A stretch of 64,000 nt of DNA from Camellia lanceoleosa (GCA_025200525.1 CM045767.1:9345273-9409272); one strand, 5' to 3'. Shown: positions 13,401-25,190, counted from the stretch's first letter. Notes: generated by a model from the sequence alone, not told the origin. Program-made: numbers and translations.

Positions 13401-13893
13401 CTTAGGTCAATGCAATGAGTTCGAGGCACAGAAAAGTAGGCAAAAGCACTGCCATTTCATTCAAAACTTCTGGCACAACTGGCACAAGGCAGAAACAAAC
13501 ATGAGAGTGTGAAAATCACTGCTGTTTCAGTCATAACTGTTGGCACAACTGGCTCCCTAGCAGAAACAGACTCAAAAGAAAACGAAGAGACAAATGCAAA
13601 ACAAAATGGTGATGCCCGAGGTAACACCCCCAGAATCACCCGACCTTTTGTACAACAGGACTGACTCGATACAACAAGACAGACCCTTAATAAAAAGACT
13701 GACTCAAAACAAAGAGACAGACTTAAAACAAAACCACAGAACTGACTCAACACCCAAGTCAAAAACTACAAAACTAGCATTCGCAAATGCTCAAAACAGT
13801 GCCTGTCATTCCCCCATCTGGAGTAAATCGAGCGCGACCCGCAGTTGGTTCAACCCCTGATTACATCACATTATCCCCCCACAAGTTCACTGA
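10459..13893 (-). other. Internal non-coding region of the Tat-like element where pol would be expected
   Basis: About 3.4 kb lie between the end of gag and the nested solo LTR. No frame shows reverse transcriptase, RNase H, integrase or protease motifs. A T/C-rich low-complexity tract lies at 12455-12620 on the plus strand. A segment near 12330-12400 (with TTGCCTACGTATCTCAAAGA and TTACGTAGTTCGGGG) resembles, from memory, a conserved non-coding block found in plant Tat elements. The scattered 60-100 codon frames here have no recognisable domain. Confidence 0.6.
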
Positions 13894-14981
13894 TCAAGTG
13901 CCGATAGACTTTGCAGGACTTGGTGCGGCAATGACCCCGTTGTCAAACAGATCTTGTACATCATGGCGCAGATGAAAGCAACTGTCGGTGTCATGACCGA
14001 TTTGTTGATGGTAGGCACAGTATTTAGTCTGGTCATGCTTTGCAGGGATAGGATCGGGAAGGGGCTGTTGTTCCAACGGTTTCAAATGTCCTTTCCGGAG
14101 TAAGACCTCTAGAGCCTTTGACAGAGGCATATGAAGTGGGGTGAAAACCCTCTTGACTCGAGGTGGATATTTGGTTTTTTGTGAGCTACTTCCGAACGCA
14201 CCGGTGAATGGAGTAGCTGTTTTTGATGTGGTAGTGGTAACCATGCCCACTTCAGAAGATCTTACAGCTACATCACCACTGGTGGTCATATTCGAACTGT
14301 GGAAAAACGCCCTCCTAGGCTGCTCCTTCTCCTGGTCAATGAGGCCCTGCTTCATAGCATCCTCAATTTGTACCCCCATCTCATGTAAATATAAAAAGGT
14401 GGGGAAGGGGAGAACAATTATTTTCTGTATAAGCTTGGGCTGGAGATTGTGCACAATCATCCTAATCTGATCTTTGTCAGTGGGCCTAGTGGTTATCATT
14501 GAGGCCTTGGCCCTCCACCGGGTTACGATGTCAAAAAAACTCTCCTTAGGCTCCTGCCTAGTCGTCTCGAGATCACGGATTGTGACCTCGATCTGTGTAT
14601 TATAGCAGTACTGAGCGACAAAAGCCTCGGCCATCTCATCCCAATTCCTCTTAACATCTTCCGGTTTTCCGTGCGGATAGCCGCCACACCGGTGGTCCGG
14701 TGAACAAAAGACAACTTCAGAGTGGTGAGGCCCATCTGCCGTAGTATGTCTGAGAACAACCGTAGATGTACCATGGGATCCCCGGATCCATCAAAGCGGT
14801 CAATTTGTGGCATCTTGAACCTATCTGGCAGTGTCACAGCTATGTCGGTGTACCTGTCCTCAATGTCCGGGATGGACTTTACCCCCTGGGATTTCTTGAA
14901 CAATTTTTCAAGCTTGCTCAATTTCAATGCTGTAGGGTCCACCTCGAACTCAAAAGGAGAGTTCGGTTGATTGATAGGCAT
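13894..14981 (-). pseudogene. gag: Tat/Ogre-type gag, frameshifted
   Basis: Gag would form the capsid particle of the retrotransposon. The coding region is split over two overlapping minus-strand frames. 14981-14523 holds the N-terminal part (start MPINQPNSPF, with FDGSGDPMVHLRLFSDILRQ). 14634-13894 holds the C-terminal part (AFVAQYCYN, RDLETTRQEPKESFFDIVTR, RPTDKDQIRMIVHNL), typical of the Retrotrans_gag domain of this clade. A His/Cys-rich motif, CAYHQQIGHDTDSC, lies near residue 210 of the second frame. The reading changes frame between about 14700 and 14660, so at least one indel has broken the gene. A stop follows at 13894 and no protease or polymerase comes after it. Lineage is judged from motifs only. 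Confidence 0.85.
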
Positions 14982-16138
14982 AGGTGCCTTGGATAGTTGA
15001 GGTAGAATCGGGGGCGGAGGTGGCCTTGTGGGAATATCCGTACCTTCGTGGACATTAGCTGTCTCCCCGAGTGTTGGAATTCCGCGTGGGGGAGGAGCTT
15101 GATGCGAAGTAGATGCTCCGTTTTGTTATTGTAACCTGGTGATTAGCTCTTTCTTTGGGCCATGATCGCGACTTCCGTTGAAAAATTTGGCTTTGATGGT
15201 ATTCGCCTTGGGGTGAGCGCTCTGTGCATGAGTTTCATACTTTCTTGGAGTTACGATTATTTCCTCCATCCTGCCATGTTCTCATTAGGTTGGTGATTGG
15301 TATGACTATCTCTAATAAAAACCGAGGCCTCGGCTGTTGTTCCTTGGTGAGGTGGATAAGGGCCACTGATTTGGGAACTCTTGGACGGGGATCATGCGTT
15401 GGCCTTTTACTGCCTCAGCAAAGGAACACTGATTGCCCTTGAACTGAATCTCTGACCTGACAAAGTCTATCAGCACAAGTCCGATGAACCTTGGGGGATA
15501 TCGGAGCCTTCTGAAGTTATGGTTCCAGGATTGTCTAGCAAAAGAGAAAACAGACAACACCTCAGCCTGATTTCACCAAAACAGATATGAGCATAGCGAA
15601 TGGTATGCCCTCTCTTTCTGCCCCCAAAATTCGCCCAAATCGATACCCTCGAGTAAAAGCCCGATTCTTCACATTCGATGCTGTGGGCTGATACTGACTT
15701 GTAAACTGATACATGCATTCCTATAGAGACGCACTCCTAAAGCACATAACAAACAAGTGAGAGCCAAAACACCCCTATGTTGGGGTAGGGGTTTCCTGTC
15801 CTATTTTGTCAGGAACTAGGGTTTCACTACGTACGCAGCGGTTTCAAACAACCTATATCGGGTAAGCAACCTGTCCTAGTTTGGAATGGTCACTACGGAT
15901 TCCGAACATGCACTAGGTCGAATGGTCAAAAGGGTGCCCTGGTAAAACCAGGGTTTATGTTTCCATACTGGCAGAGCCCGTAACCGGTAAGCCTTATGGC
16001 ACGCAGCCTCTGGCAAACCACTCAGGAATAGCAGATGGCAAACACAGTGTCATAGGCGCACCCATGCACATGCAATGCAAAGAAACACATAAGTGTAGTC
16101 AAAACCAGATATCATGAGTTCGAGTCAAGTTCTCTAAC
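14982..16138 (-). other. Leader between PBS and gag of the Tat-like element
   Basis: This is the untranslated 5' leader of the element. It is about 1.15 kb long, GC-moderate and without a convincing frame. It would normally contain the dimerisation and packaging signals, but none can be pointed to here. Confidence 0.5.
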
Positions 16139-16156
16139 TCCCCAGCAGAGTCGCCA
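16139..16156 (-). other. Primer binding site of the Tat-like element
   Basis: The minus strand reads TGGCGACTCTGCTGGGGA, five bases after the LTR end. It is complementary to a tRNA 3' end of the form ...GAGTCGCCA. Tat/Ogre elements are reported to use tRNA-Arg; the exact tRNA was not checked. Confidence 0.8.
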
Positions 16157-16161
16157 GAAAC

Positions 16162-19100
16162 TGTAGACGTCCCCGAACGCCCCGGGAGGATGAGTCCCGT
16201 TCTGTTTATTTTGGGCTCACTACAGTTCGGACTCAAATTGTCACGATTCTCAATCTGAACCAAAGAGTCCAAATTCGACAAATCGTTTTTGAAAATAGAT
16301 TTTTTTGAAAGAAATGCCAAACATGGACTGGTTTGCCAGATACAGAGTCACCACCTAAATATTTTATATTGGGGGAAATTTAGAAAAACCTGACTCGTTG
16401 CCTAAGGCCACATGTCCGTCATCACCAAAGTTGTCTCGGCTCGGGAACTTGGATACGAATGGAGAAGGTCACTTCGTGAGCACCCCCGCTCGCCCGATCA
16501 AAGATCGGCCTCTACTAACCATGATATCTAGTTTTGAAAACATTATGTGTTCTTATTCCGGTTATTAGCCTAGATTTACTATGTGATGCGCACAACATAC
16601 AAGTATAGACTGGGTCGCCTGAATTGGAACAAAACATTTCCTGCTTATTTTTTAAAGTGATTTGCTACTCGCAAGTAGTCTTAAAATGCAGATTTTGCCA
16701 CCCTCAGGTGGGCTTAGAAAAGATGGTTTTGCCACTATCTAGTGGGCTTAAAACTCACAGTTGATGATTTGTTCCAATCTAAATAACCCAACCTTCACCC
16801 ACATGCATTCAGGCAGTTATATCACATAAGCACATAGCCTCATGGTAAAGCATGCTATCATGGCAGTCACTCACACGCATGCAAGGATGCTAAAGCATAA
16901 AACTTACCGAGTACTCCAAGCCAAAACAGAAGCTAATTAGAAATCCATGCATCATCGTAACTATACAGAAATGCCTAATGCAACACATGCAAAAATGCGA
17001 CTAAGATAGGCTCGGCTATTCTAAAGATGGCATATGAGATGCTTCAGATAACATGTATTCAACTTGGAATGAAAGTACAATGCAATTAGTATGATGCGCC
17101 GACCCCGTACATGCAAAACAGATGAATGAATGCAAACATGCTATCATACTGTATGCTAATTGAAACATGCCCTAATCTAACCATCATAAGCTGGTAAATA
17201 AAAGAGAGAAAGACGTGGGGTTGGAAGACATACATCACACGCACGCACACTTATTACATTTGTGCCCTCACTGGGAGGGTCCAAATAAATAATATACAGT
17301 CCGAATAAATAGTACAGTCCGAATAAATACAAAACCCTAATTAATTAACAAATTTAACTAGGAAAATAGTAAACTAGCATGCAAATCTATGGACCGCCTC
17401 GGCTCTGTTCCGAATGATGAATGATGCATGCTTGAATTGCCTTGCGCGCAAATCCATTGCGATGCCCCAATTAACCTCTGTTTACAATTAAGCCCGGAAT
17501 ATTGCACGAAGCTCCAAAAGACTGCCGGTTTCTGATTTGCTGCAATAGAGAGCAAGAAAGGGGCATGGCAATGTATTTTCACATATGTATGCTTGCCTCG
17601 ATCCTCGTGCCACCAACATGCATCTTGATGCATGATGGCCGAGGAGTCGAATTGCACGACTCGATATGAAATGAATGCACATTAAAACACAACAAGACCG
17701 GGACTCCATCATGGATAATCCGGAGTGTCGGTGACCGGGAATTGAGACACGTTCCGTCACTCGAAGTACGAAACGTCCCTCGTTTCCCGTGCTTGGGCTA
17801 ACTCCTATCCCAAACACAATGCAATATGCATGACATGCATGAATGCAATCCTAACATGCAATCTAGCATACGCAATGCTATAAGATGGCATACACAATGC
17901 ACGATGTAGCAAGGCATACACAATGCTCTAACATACAACCTAGCATACACAATGTTATGAATTGAAATGGCATACACAATGCATAATGGACTTACACCAA
18001 CATGAGTGGACCTCAGCCATACTCATATCAGTAGCCATTAGATGAAAATGAGACAACCGAAATGCGTGCACACATACGTGCATACCGAGGACCGAACCTA
18101 AGGCATCAAATGCCACTCTACCAAAGCATGGCAAGGCATGAAACATGGCATACAAACATGCAAATTCCAGCACTGAAATATGATGCTAAATGGTCCTGAA
18201 ACATGGAAATATGGCACCTGATGCATGAGATGAGCCCCAAAACTGAAAACTAGGCACATATATTGACTTATAGCTATACTAAGCATGCATTATTTGACTA
18301 TGAAGCACAAAGACAGAGCCAAGGCAGTTCCAAAACATGAACATTTCTAGTTCAAAGCATGGCCAAAAGGTGCTCACATAAAGGGCTAAGGCCACATGCA
18401 AGATTGACTAGTAAGCATGAGTTGTATGGCATGTATATGAAGAATATGAGAACTCATGAAACCAGCCAAAAACAGTGAATAAAACATGCCAAAATATGCC
18501 CAAATAATTGCTGAAATGCAGCCAATGCATGCAAAAATAATGAGCTCTTTTAGAGGGCCACGCAAGGGCTTATTAAGCACATACATAATAGACATGTAAC
18601 ATGGCAAAACCTCCTCTAGAAATGGAATATGACAGCCCTAAAACTCATCAAATTAGCCCTGAAATGGGTTTAGGAAACATGCAAAGGAAGGCCTCTTTGA
18701 GAGGCCTTGAATGGGATTGCTCTACACATGCAACATAGGCATAAAATATGGCAAAGAGGGCCTCGGACAGAGCCAAGGCAAACCTTAAAACCGTCAGAAT
18801 GAGGCCTGGAAAGTGACTTCAAAGCATGTAAGATAGGGTCCCTTTGGAAGGCCAATAATGCTAGTAAAGAGAATGAGGGGTGAGAGGGTCACCCCTCCAT
18901 GATTTTGGAGCTCAAAGACACAAAAAGGCCACTGAAAATCCATTGGATTTTAGTGGCTAAGAGGCCAAACCATGGCCAATGCAAGTGCTCTAATGCATAG
19001 CCCTAATCATGAAGGAATGAAGCATGGATAAGGGAAGATGACCCCAAACAGCAATGGGACCTTAACCAAACTCAAAGAGGAGGCCAAAACAAGAATTTTT

Positions 19101-20828
19101 CCAATTTATATCAAGCCTCGAAAATGTTCACAAGTAGGGCTAAAACATGACACAAAAATGACCCTAAAAGAGAGATAGAGGGCAAGGGGCAGCAGATGGT
19201 CTCAAACAGCAAAGATCCCTTCAACAAATTTGAATAGGGGCTCAAAATAAGACACTTTATAGTTTGTCTCGAAGCCCAAAAATGCTCACAAACAAGGCTA
19301 ATATATCATGCAAAATAAGCCCTAAAAGAGAGATAAAGCACAAAGGGTGAGTAGAAGACCTCAAACAGAGAAAAGTCCTTGATCAAACATGAAGATGAAC
19401 TCAAAATAAGACTATTTTCATTTCAGGTCGAAGCCCAAAAATGCAAGAAAAAGGGGCTAAGAGATGAAGCAAAATAAGGCTAAAAAAGGGAAAAAGAGGA
19501 CTTACCCTTGTAGCACAGCAATGCAGCAGCTTTTGGTCTAAGAAGATGAGCTCCTAACCTCTAAAAATCAATCTCAAGGTGTTGGAATGGAGGATGGAGG
19601 TGGTAGGCTATGAGTTGGTGTGTAAATGGTGTAAGAACAAGGGTGTTTTGAGGCTTGGATGACAGAGATATGGAGGTTTGTATGCAAAGGCTCCAGCTGG
19701 TTTTTCTAACCCTCTAGAAATGAAGTAGGGTGCTGGTTATATAGAGGGAGAGGAGCCAAAGAAAAGGGGGGGAAAAACCAATTCAAATCTCCCCCCAAAA
19801 AGAGAGACCCACGAGTAAGGGGTCTTGTGCAAAACAGTTGGCACAGCTGGAATGCACCAGGAGGGACAAAAATAGCCGGCCAGGTGCAAAAGGTTCAGGC
19901 GGCCAGCCGGCCACCTCCCATGGCCGGCCGACCAGGGGTCAAAGGGGTCAACAAGAATTGCTGGCCGGCCACCCCAAAAAGGTGGCCTCCCAGATGAGTG
20001 CAACACAGCTGTATAGTCAAAACCCAGAAAATGTGAACTAGGAGAGAGAGAGAAAAACCAGCTTTTTAGAGGGGTTGAAAAGGGTCAAGGACAATTTCTG
20101 GCCAGCCTACCCATATTGGTGGCCTCCCAGGTGTGTACATCACAATGGTGTGGTGGAAAATCAGAAAAAGTGGCCCGGGAATAGGAAAAACCAACTTTCT
20201 AGTAAGAAAAACGGGCGACGAAGAGCAATGAAGAGAAAAGTTGGTTTTTTAGAAAAATTGCTGGCCTCCTACCCTCTTACAACCTTTCTAACAATGAAAA
20301 TAAGGTCTCCGCCAAAAATGAACCAAGACGGATGCAAAACGGAAGTTCGGGGACCGAAACGCGTGGCCTGGGGCCTGGAAAACTGACTATTAAGCGCCGG
20401 AGGTGGCGTTCGACCACGAAGTTGGTCTCTTGGGCCACAGTGTCCCTCAAAAGAGAGGAAATAAGATGTACACCAAAAACCGGAGCAAACGGAGGTAGTT
20501 AAGCGGTCCTGAACCGAGGCACACGGTCGACGGCCCTGAAAACCGGAAACCGGGCTCCAAACGGGAAAAATGGCCTACGACCACGAAATGTAGCGTACGG
20601 CCACTGAGAGATGGTCTACGAGACCTCTCCTTTCCTTCGGGAAGAGAAAATGGAGAAAACGGGACCCGATTCGCAAACTGAGGCAAAGCACAAAAGAGCC
20701 CCGAAGTCCGGAGGCAAGGCTCGCAGCTGAGACTCTGAAACTTCAGAACGAGCACAATATGTAACATCACCAAGCGCTCAATCGGTGACGTCTGAGTCTT
20801 AAGGTCGGTCAAAAATGAGGTGTCTACA
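16162..20828 (-). repeat. 5' LTR (complete) of the Tat-like element
   Basis: On the minus strand it starts at 20828 with TGTAGACACC and ends at 16162 with CTACA, length 4667 bp. It pairs with 1-4012 as a direct repeat and with 6111-10458 as an inverted, more diverged repeat. The TATA box is at 19738-19746. The flanking bases on the right are AGGGG (20829-20833). Confidence 0.95.
19738..19746 (-). promoter_or_regulatory. TATA box of the 5' LTR
   Basis: The minus strand reads TCTATATAA, identical to the copy at 2939-2947. Transcription would run leftwards through gag. Confidence 0.6.
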
Positions 20829-21042
20829 AGGGGTGTTAATGTAATTAACCCAATTATATTAACAATTCTACAGTCTCGGAAAAACATTTTAAAAAAATAG
20901 TTAGAAAACACATTCAATAGTTGAAATTAATTTCACGTGTGGAGCTCAAAAAATAATTTAACAGTTTAATTCTTGGTATATATGTCTAGGTTCATAGACT
21001 TTCTGATATTATATAGAGCAATGTCACTTCCATATTTAACAA
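20829..21042. other. Intergenic AT-rich DNA
   Basis: This is flanking DNA right of the Tat-like element. No feature is seen beyond the possible target duplication AGGGG at 20829-20833. Confidence 0.5.
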
Positions 21043-21183
21043 GTGTTGTTTGGGATTTGCCTATTTAGTATACTTTTTGACTTTTTAAGAAAAAAATATG
21101 TAAAAAAATTGAGAGGTGATGTGACCCAAATAAGTGCACTTATCAAATAAGTGTATTTATTTAGATTATCCCCCGAACAATTC
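21043..21183. mobile_element. Tourist-like MITE related to the one at 54032
   Basis: It starts GTGTTGTTTGGGATTTGCC and ends TTATCCCCCGAACAATTC, with imperfect terminal inverted repeats around GTTGTTTGGGAT. Its interior (CTTTTTGAC, GTGATGTGA, AAATAAGTGCACTT) matches the MITE at 54032-54171 block by block. A 3-bp target duplication is not clear, so the exact ends are uncertain. Confidence 0.55.
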
Positions 21184-21194
21184 TATAATCTGGG

Positions 21195-23259
21195 TGTTAT
21201 GACCAAAACTCGCCTCTAAAAGTTTAGCATCGTCACTGGCCAGTAATCTTTGGATTACCAAAAGCCTTCCTGTACAATAAAAAATAATCGGGACTTGCAG
21301 AAGCAATTTACAAAAACACCAATAATCTAATGAGTTGTGCATCTATATGAACAAATATTTACATGCAAAACACATTAATTTACCCATTACATTACATAAC
21401 GTATAACATAATCTCGTATACAAAACATATAATGCATGTGTCGAAAGTATAGAACATGGTCAAAAGATTAACAACGACCTTCCAGACCTAGCCCCAACTC
21501 GGAGGTATACAAAACGACTTGGTAGGCTTCAAAACGGTGGCTTGGCTAAAGACCCCTCTTAGGCTTGTCCTCTAGAACGTTCACTTATACATATACATAA
21601 AAACAGTGAACTGAAACTCAATGAATAATATTAACGTAAAGAAGTTAGTGAACGAATTCTAAATCATATTCGTAAAACAAATCATACCACAATCAATCCT
21701 ATCAGTCTTATATTAGAACATAATATACTGGTACTTGCCACATAATATAACACATATCGTCTTCCGACTAGAGTAATCGGTTTCGGATACCGATTAAACA
21801 CATATTACCATAATGAAGTGGCTAACAAGATCTGGTATCACGTATATGTCATGGACCCGCATTTACATGTCGTCCCCCATGACTTGGGACTATCTGTGAA
21901 TGCCATAATAGGTTTGCAAATAGGACATTCGTTCACATAATCAAGATAGCATTTCAAGAAACCATAGCTTATCGATAACAGTTAAAACATAATTTATATC
22001 AACATATCTTTACAGAAATGTTACTCACTGTGGGCTTCCAAATCCGGTTGTTCGGTCTTCAAGTCTTGACCTACAAATACAAACATTCATAGCACAATTT
22101 CTCAATACACATCCGAGTCATACAGTTGAATCTTATTTAGTTATCCGTTACTTAACCGTTCAATTATTTCTATTTTTATTTTAATTTCTTTCATGATCAA
22201 GAGATGCTAATGGACGTATATGACATGTAAAAACCATGCAAATGAAGGCTCGGAAGTCAGAAAATAGAAAGAAAACAAAATTGAAAAATCTACCCTGTTT
22301 GGTGGCACGCGCAGTGGTGAAGTAGTGTGCAACCTTGAGCAAAAGAGGCCTGACCGCTTGTGCGGTGGCCCAGGCCGCCCGAGCGGTCTAAGTGTAAAAC
22401 CAGTCTGAAAATGTGGTAAACAATGGACCTTCTCTCTTTTTGTAATCTCAACTCTTTTGTATACAAAATAAGACTCAAAACACTTCAAAACATATGACTT
22501 ACACATCCCAACTTCAAATAAAGATCATGGCTACAAATCAAACTCAATAATTTGTCCGTGAAAATGATCAAAGCTTGAATTCAAAGTATAAAGCCCCAAA
22601 TCATGCAAATCTTGAGTTTCATACTCAAAATTCATGGAGTTTCCTCCTCAAGTAAAGAACTATGCAAGATTTCACATGTATGAACAAAAATTCATGAACT
22701 CATGCTATGGATAATTAGAATTCCTCTCTTTAAACTCATGTGAGTTCTAACCAACATTACACTACTTAACTCTTTAATTCCACTTAGTTTCAAGAGATTA
22801 TGGAGGGATTCTCACCTTAAATGCTTGATTTGGTGAAGATTTGACTTAATTCCCCTTTTGATCTTCTTCTTCCTCTTCCTATGTTCACCTTTCCCTTAGT
22901 CTTTAGAACTCTCTCAGATTTTTTTCTTCTTCTCCTCTCTTTTTTTTTTTTTTTTTTGAGTCAACAACTACGGCATATATCTATCTCTATATATTTGTTT
23001 AAATAATGAGACAAACATGACTTAGCGAATCAGACAAAAATCAATTTTCAATTAAGCTTCCCAAAGGGCTCTAAAAATTTCCGTTAACATATCCATGTGC
23101 TCAATTTCGGTTTTTGAACCCCTTAAAGCTGTCAATTTCAGCTCCCAAGTCATAGCTCCAACAGATATTTTTTCAATTCAGACAGATATTCTCAAATTAA
23201 TTCATATTAATGCATAATCAAATCAATATAAATGTGATATGCATTTTGGGGATGTTATA
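21195..23259 (-). mobile_element. Candidate solo LTR of a Ty3/gypsy element
   Basis: On the minus strand the segment begins TATAACATCCCCAAAATGC and ends GGTCATAACA. It is bounded by near-identical 5-mers CTGGG (21190-21194) and ATGGG (23260-23264). TGTAACATCCCC is a common start of Tekay/Del-type LTRs, and the first G appears mutated to A. The interior has no protein domain; T-rich tracts lie at 22855-22960. No partner LTR is present. The call rests on ends and style only. Confidence 0.4.
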
Positions 23260-23264
23260 ATGGG

Positions 23265-23873
23265 TGAAAGTTGGCATGTATTTAGAGCTTCTCCAGCAAA
23301 TCCTGACATTTCAATATGTTATAAAATGTCATATTTTGATAGACTCGCTTCGATAGTATATATGTTGTTTTTAGCACGATTACTATATAATTTAATTTCT
23401 ACCATATGAAGCAATCGTGTGTACATACCTATTCATACAAATAAATCATAGAGCCTTTCAATTTAACTTCCAGTTAAAAAAAATTCTACTCTAATAATTA
23501 ATATTTATAAAAATTTTGATTCATTGGTTTAATTCAAACTTACATTGAATAATTAATTTTAAAATACATAATCATTTAATACCTTTAAATTATATTTTGA
23601 ATTTAAATTATTTTAATATGATGGCTAATATGTTTTTTAAAAAGTATTAATTTATTAATTTTATTGAATTTGTATATATATATATTACATTGCATGCCAC
23701 TTTTTGAGGGGCAATATAGTAAAATCATTGACTGAACATTCATCATGCTAAAATTTGGCATGATACTCCTCTCGTGCTAAATTTGACACGATATATAGCA
23801 CTATTAAATTTTAACAAATAATACAATACATAACGCACTGTTAGGGTTGCTCTTACTTCAATATTTCCTTTTA
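23265..23873. other. AT-rich intergenic DNA
   Basis: Low-GC sequence with A/T runs and a short (AT)n tract near 23673. No gene or recognised repeat is seen. Confidence 0.4.
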
Positions 23874-23884
23874 TATATGAAGCA

Positions 23885-24668
23885 ATGTTTTGAAAACCGG
23901 ACCGGTGAGCGAACCGGAAAAGGGACCGGGTGGACGGGTCACCAGTTCAGCAAATCGGGTCCATGATCGTAGCGTCATAATTAATATTATATAATTAAAA
24001 AATATAAATAAATAAAAATATATATAAATACTCAAATAAAAATAAAAATTATTGTATAATATTTATTAATAATATTTAATAAAGTCATAAATGATAAAAA
24101 AAATATCACTTGTTTTAAAGAAATTAAAATTTTTAAACATTCCCTCCAAATAAATTGATTGAATGTTTGGTTTAATTTTGGAAGAAAATGAAAATTTCAA
24201 CTCTCCCTCCAATCAATATGTTTCAAATAATTTGATTGAATCCCACATAGAATTTTGTAGGTTCTTTTTGAAAAATCTTTTCGTATAAATAGGAATAGAC
24301 TTTCATAATCTTCTATGACTTCCAATGAGACTCTTCCTTATGAGAGGAGATTCTTGAAGTAAGAATTTTTAGTCAAAATTTTAAAATATATTTATAATAT
24401 ATATATATATATATATTTATATATAAATATATAAGAAAGAAAGAAAGAAAGAAAATAAAAAAAAAAAAGAAAAAGGTCCCCGGCCTAACCAGCCAAACCC
24501 GGTCTGGGTCACCGGTTTTCCCAGTTCAACCGCCGGGTTTGGCGGTTTTGCATTTCTAGGCCGATTTTGCTCCAAGTCTGGTTTTGAAGGGTTGACCGGA
24601 CCGGAACAAGGCCCGGTTCCCGATCCAACCGGTTCGACCGGCCGGTCCGGTCTGGGTTTCACAACCAT
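23885..24668. mobile_element. Non-autonomous element with ACCGG-rich inverted ends
   Basis: The left end reads ATGTTTTGAAAACCGGACCG. The right end, reverse-complemented, reads ATGGTTGTGAAACCCAGACC and then GGACCGGCCGG. CCGG-rich termini enclose an AT-rich core with no coding capacity. Flanks TATATGAAGCA (23874-23884) and GATATGAAGTA (24669-24679) match at 9 of 11 positions and may be an old 9-11 bp target duplication, as made by Mutator- or hAT-type transposases. An (AAAG)n tract lies at 24434-24452. Confidence 0.5.
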
Positions 24669-24904
24669 GATATGAAGTAGTGCCTTGTAGATTATTACTT
24701 TGGATATATAGGTCACACTAGATTTTTGTAATGTTTTCTTCTTATTAAAAAGCCAAATTTAGTATATAATTTTAGTAATTATATAAGGGAACAAATAGAA
24801 GAAAAAAATTTGTGGTAGACTATAATTTTACCTACTACAAAGTTTTTTTGTTTTGTTTTGTTTGTGAATATGATTTCAAATTCTTTTAAAAAAATAAAAA
24901 TAAA

Positions 24905-25190
24905 AATTCTGCTTCATGACTTTAACATGTGATATACCACAGAGGGAAAACCCAAGACATGCAAGCAAATTATTACAGAATTAGATGTGGCAAAAAAGAC
25001 AACCACATACAAGGTTATTGAAGGAGATCTCTTGCAGAAGTACAAGACCTTTGCTTTCATTCTTAAGGTTGAACCAAAAGGCCAAGACAACTTGGTGACT
25101 TGGACCCTTGAATATGAGAAGCTCAATGAGCAAATTGATGATCCAAATAGTATGATAAATTAAGTACCTATTGAGGATAAACACCTCTGA
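24905..25190 (+). pseudogene. Major latex protein (MLP/Bet v 1 family) exon remnant
   Basis: The plus strand encodes EGKPKTCKQIITELD, then TYKVIEGDLLQKYKTFAF, then NLVTWTLEYEKLNEQIDDP and finally VPIEDKHL before a stop at 25188-25190. This order matches the second exon of MLP-like proteins, small cytosolic ligand-binding proteins of the Bet v 1 fold. The conserved VIEGDL and TLEYEKLNE motifs are intact. The same frame is broken by TGA near 24932, where the family usually has Trp, and by TAA at 25161-25163. No first exon is visible upstream. It ends 64 bp before the copia element, and nothing MLP-like continues on the other side. Confidence 0.8.

Larger units (their letters stand above)
1..20828 (-). 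mobile_element. Giant non-autonomous Tat/Ogre-like Ty3/gypsy LTR retrotransposon, 3' LTR cut by the window edge
   Basis: Bases 1-4012 repeat 16778-20828 in the same orientation. Reading the minus strand, the order is LTR (20828-16162), PBS, gag, long non-coding stretch, tandem array, polypurine tract, LTR (4012 to beyond base 1). The LTRs begin TGTAGACACC and end CTACA. The PBS (TGGCGACTCTGCTGGGGA) and polypurine tract (AAAGAGGGGCAAC) are of the kind seen in the Tat/Ogre clade. After removing the nested solo LTR the internal region is about 7.8 kb. It holds gag but no recognisable protease, reverse transcriptase, RNase H or integrase in any frame, so the element probably used proteins supplied by a relative. 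The LTRs differ at 5 of the first 240 aligned bases that I counted by eye. The five bases right of the 5' LTR are AGGGG; the matching target duplication lies outside the window. Confidence 0.9.

Noticed and set aside
17358..17817. 99- and 109-codon minus-strand frames in the 5' LTR
   Set aside because: The frame is shorter and altered in the other LTR copy (738-989) and the solo LTR does not keep it. LTR frames of this length are expected by chance.
20447..20917. 156-codon minus-strand frame across the LTR boundary
   Set aside because: It runs through the start of the LTR (20828) into flanking DNA. The equivalent frame in the other LTR (3727-4044) differs, so it is not conserved.
24417..24716. 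99-codon minus-strand frame rich in Pro and Gly
   Set aside because: It is a translation of the CCGG/GGTTC-rich terminus of the element at 23885-24668.
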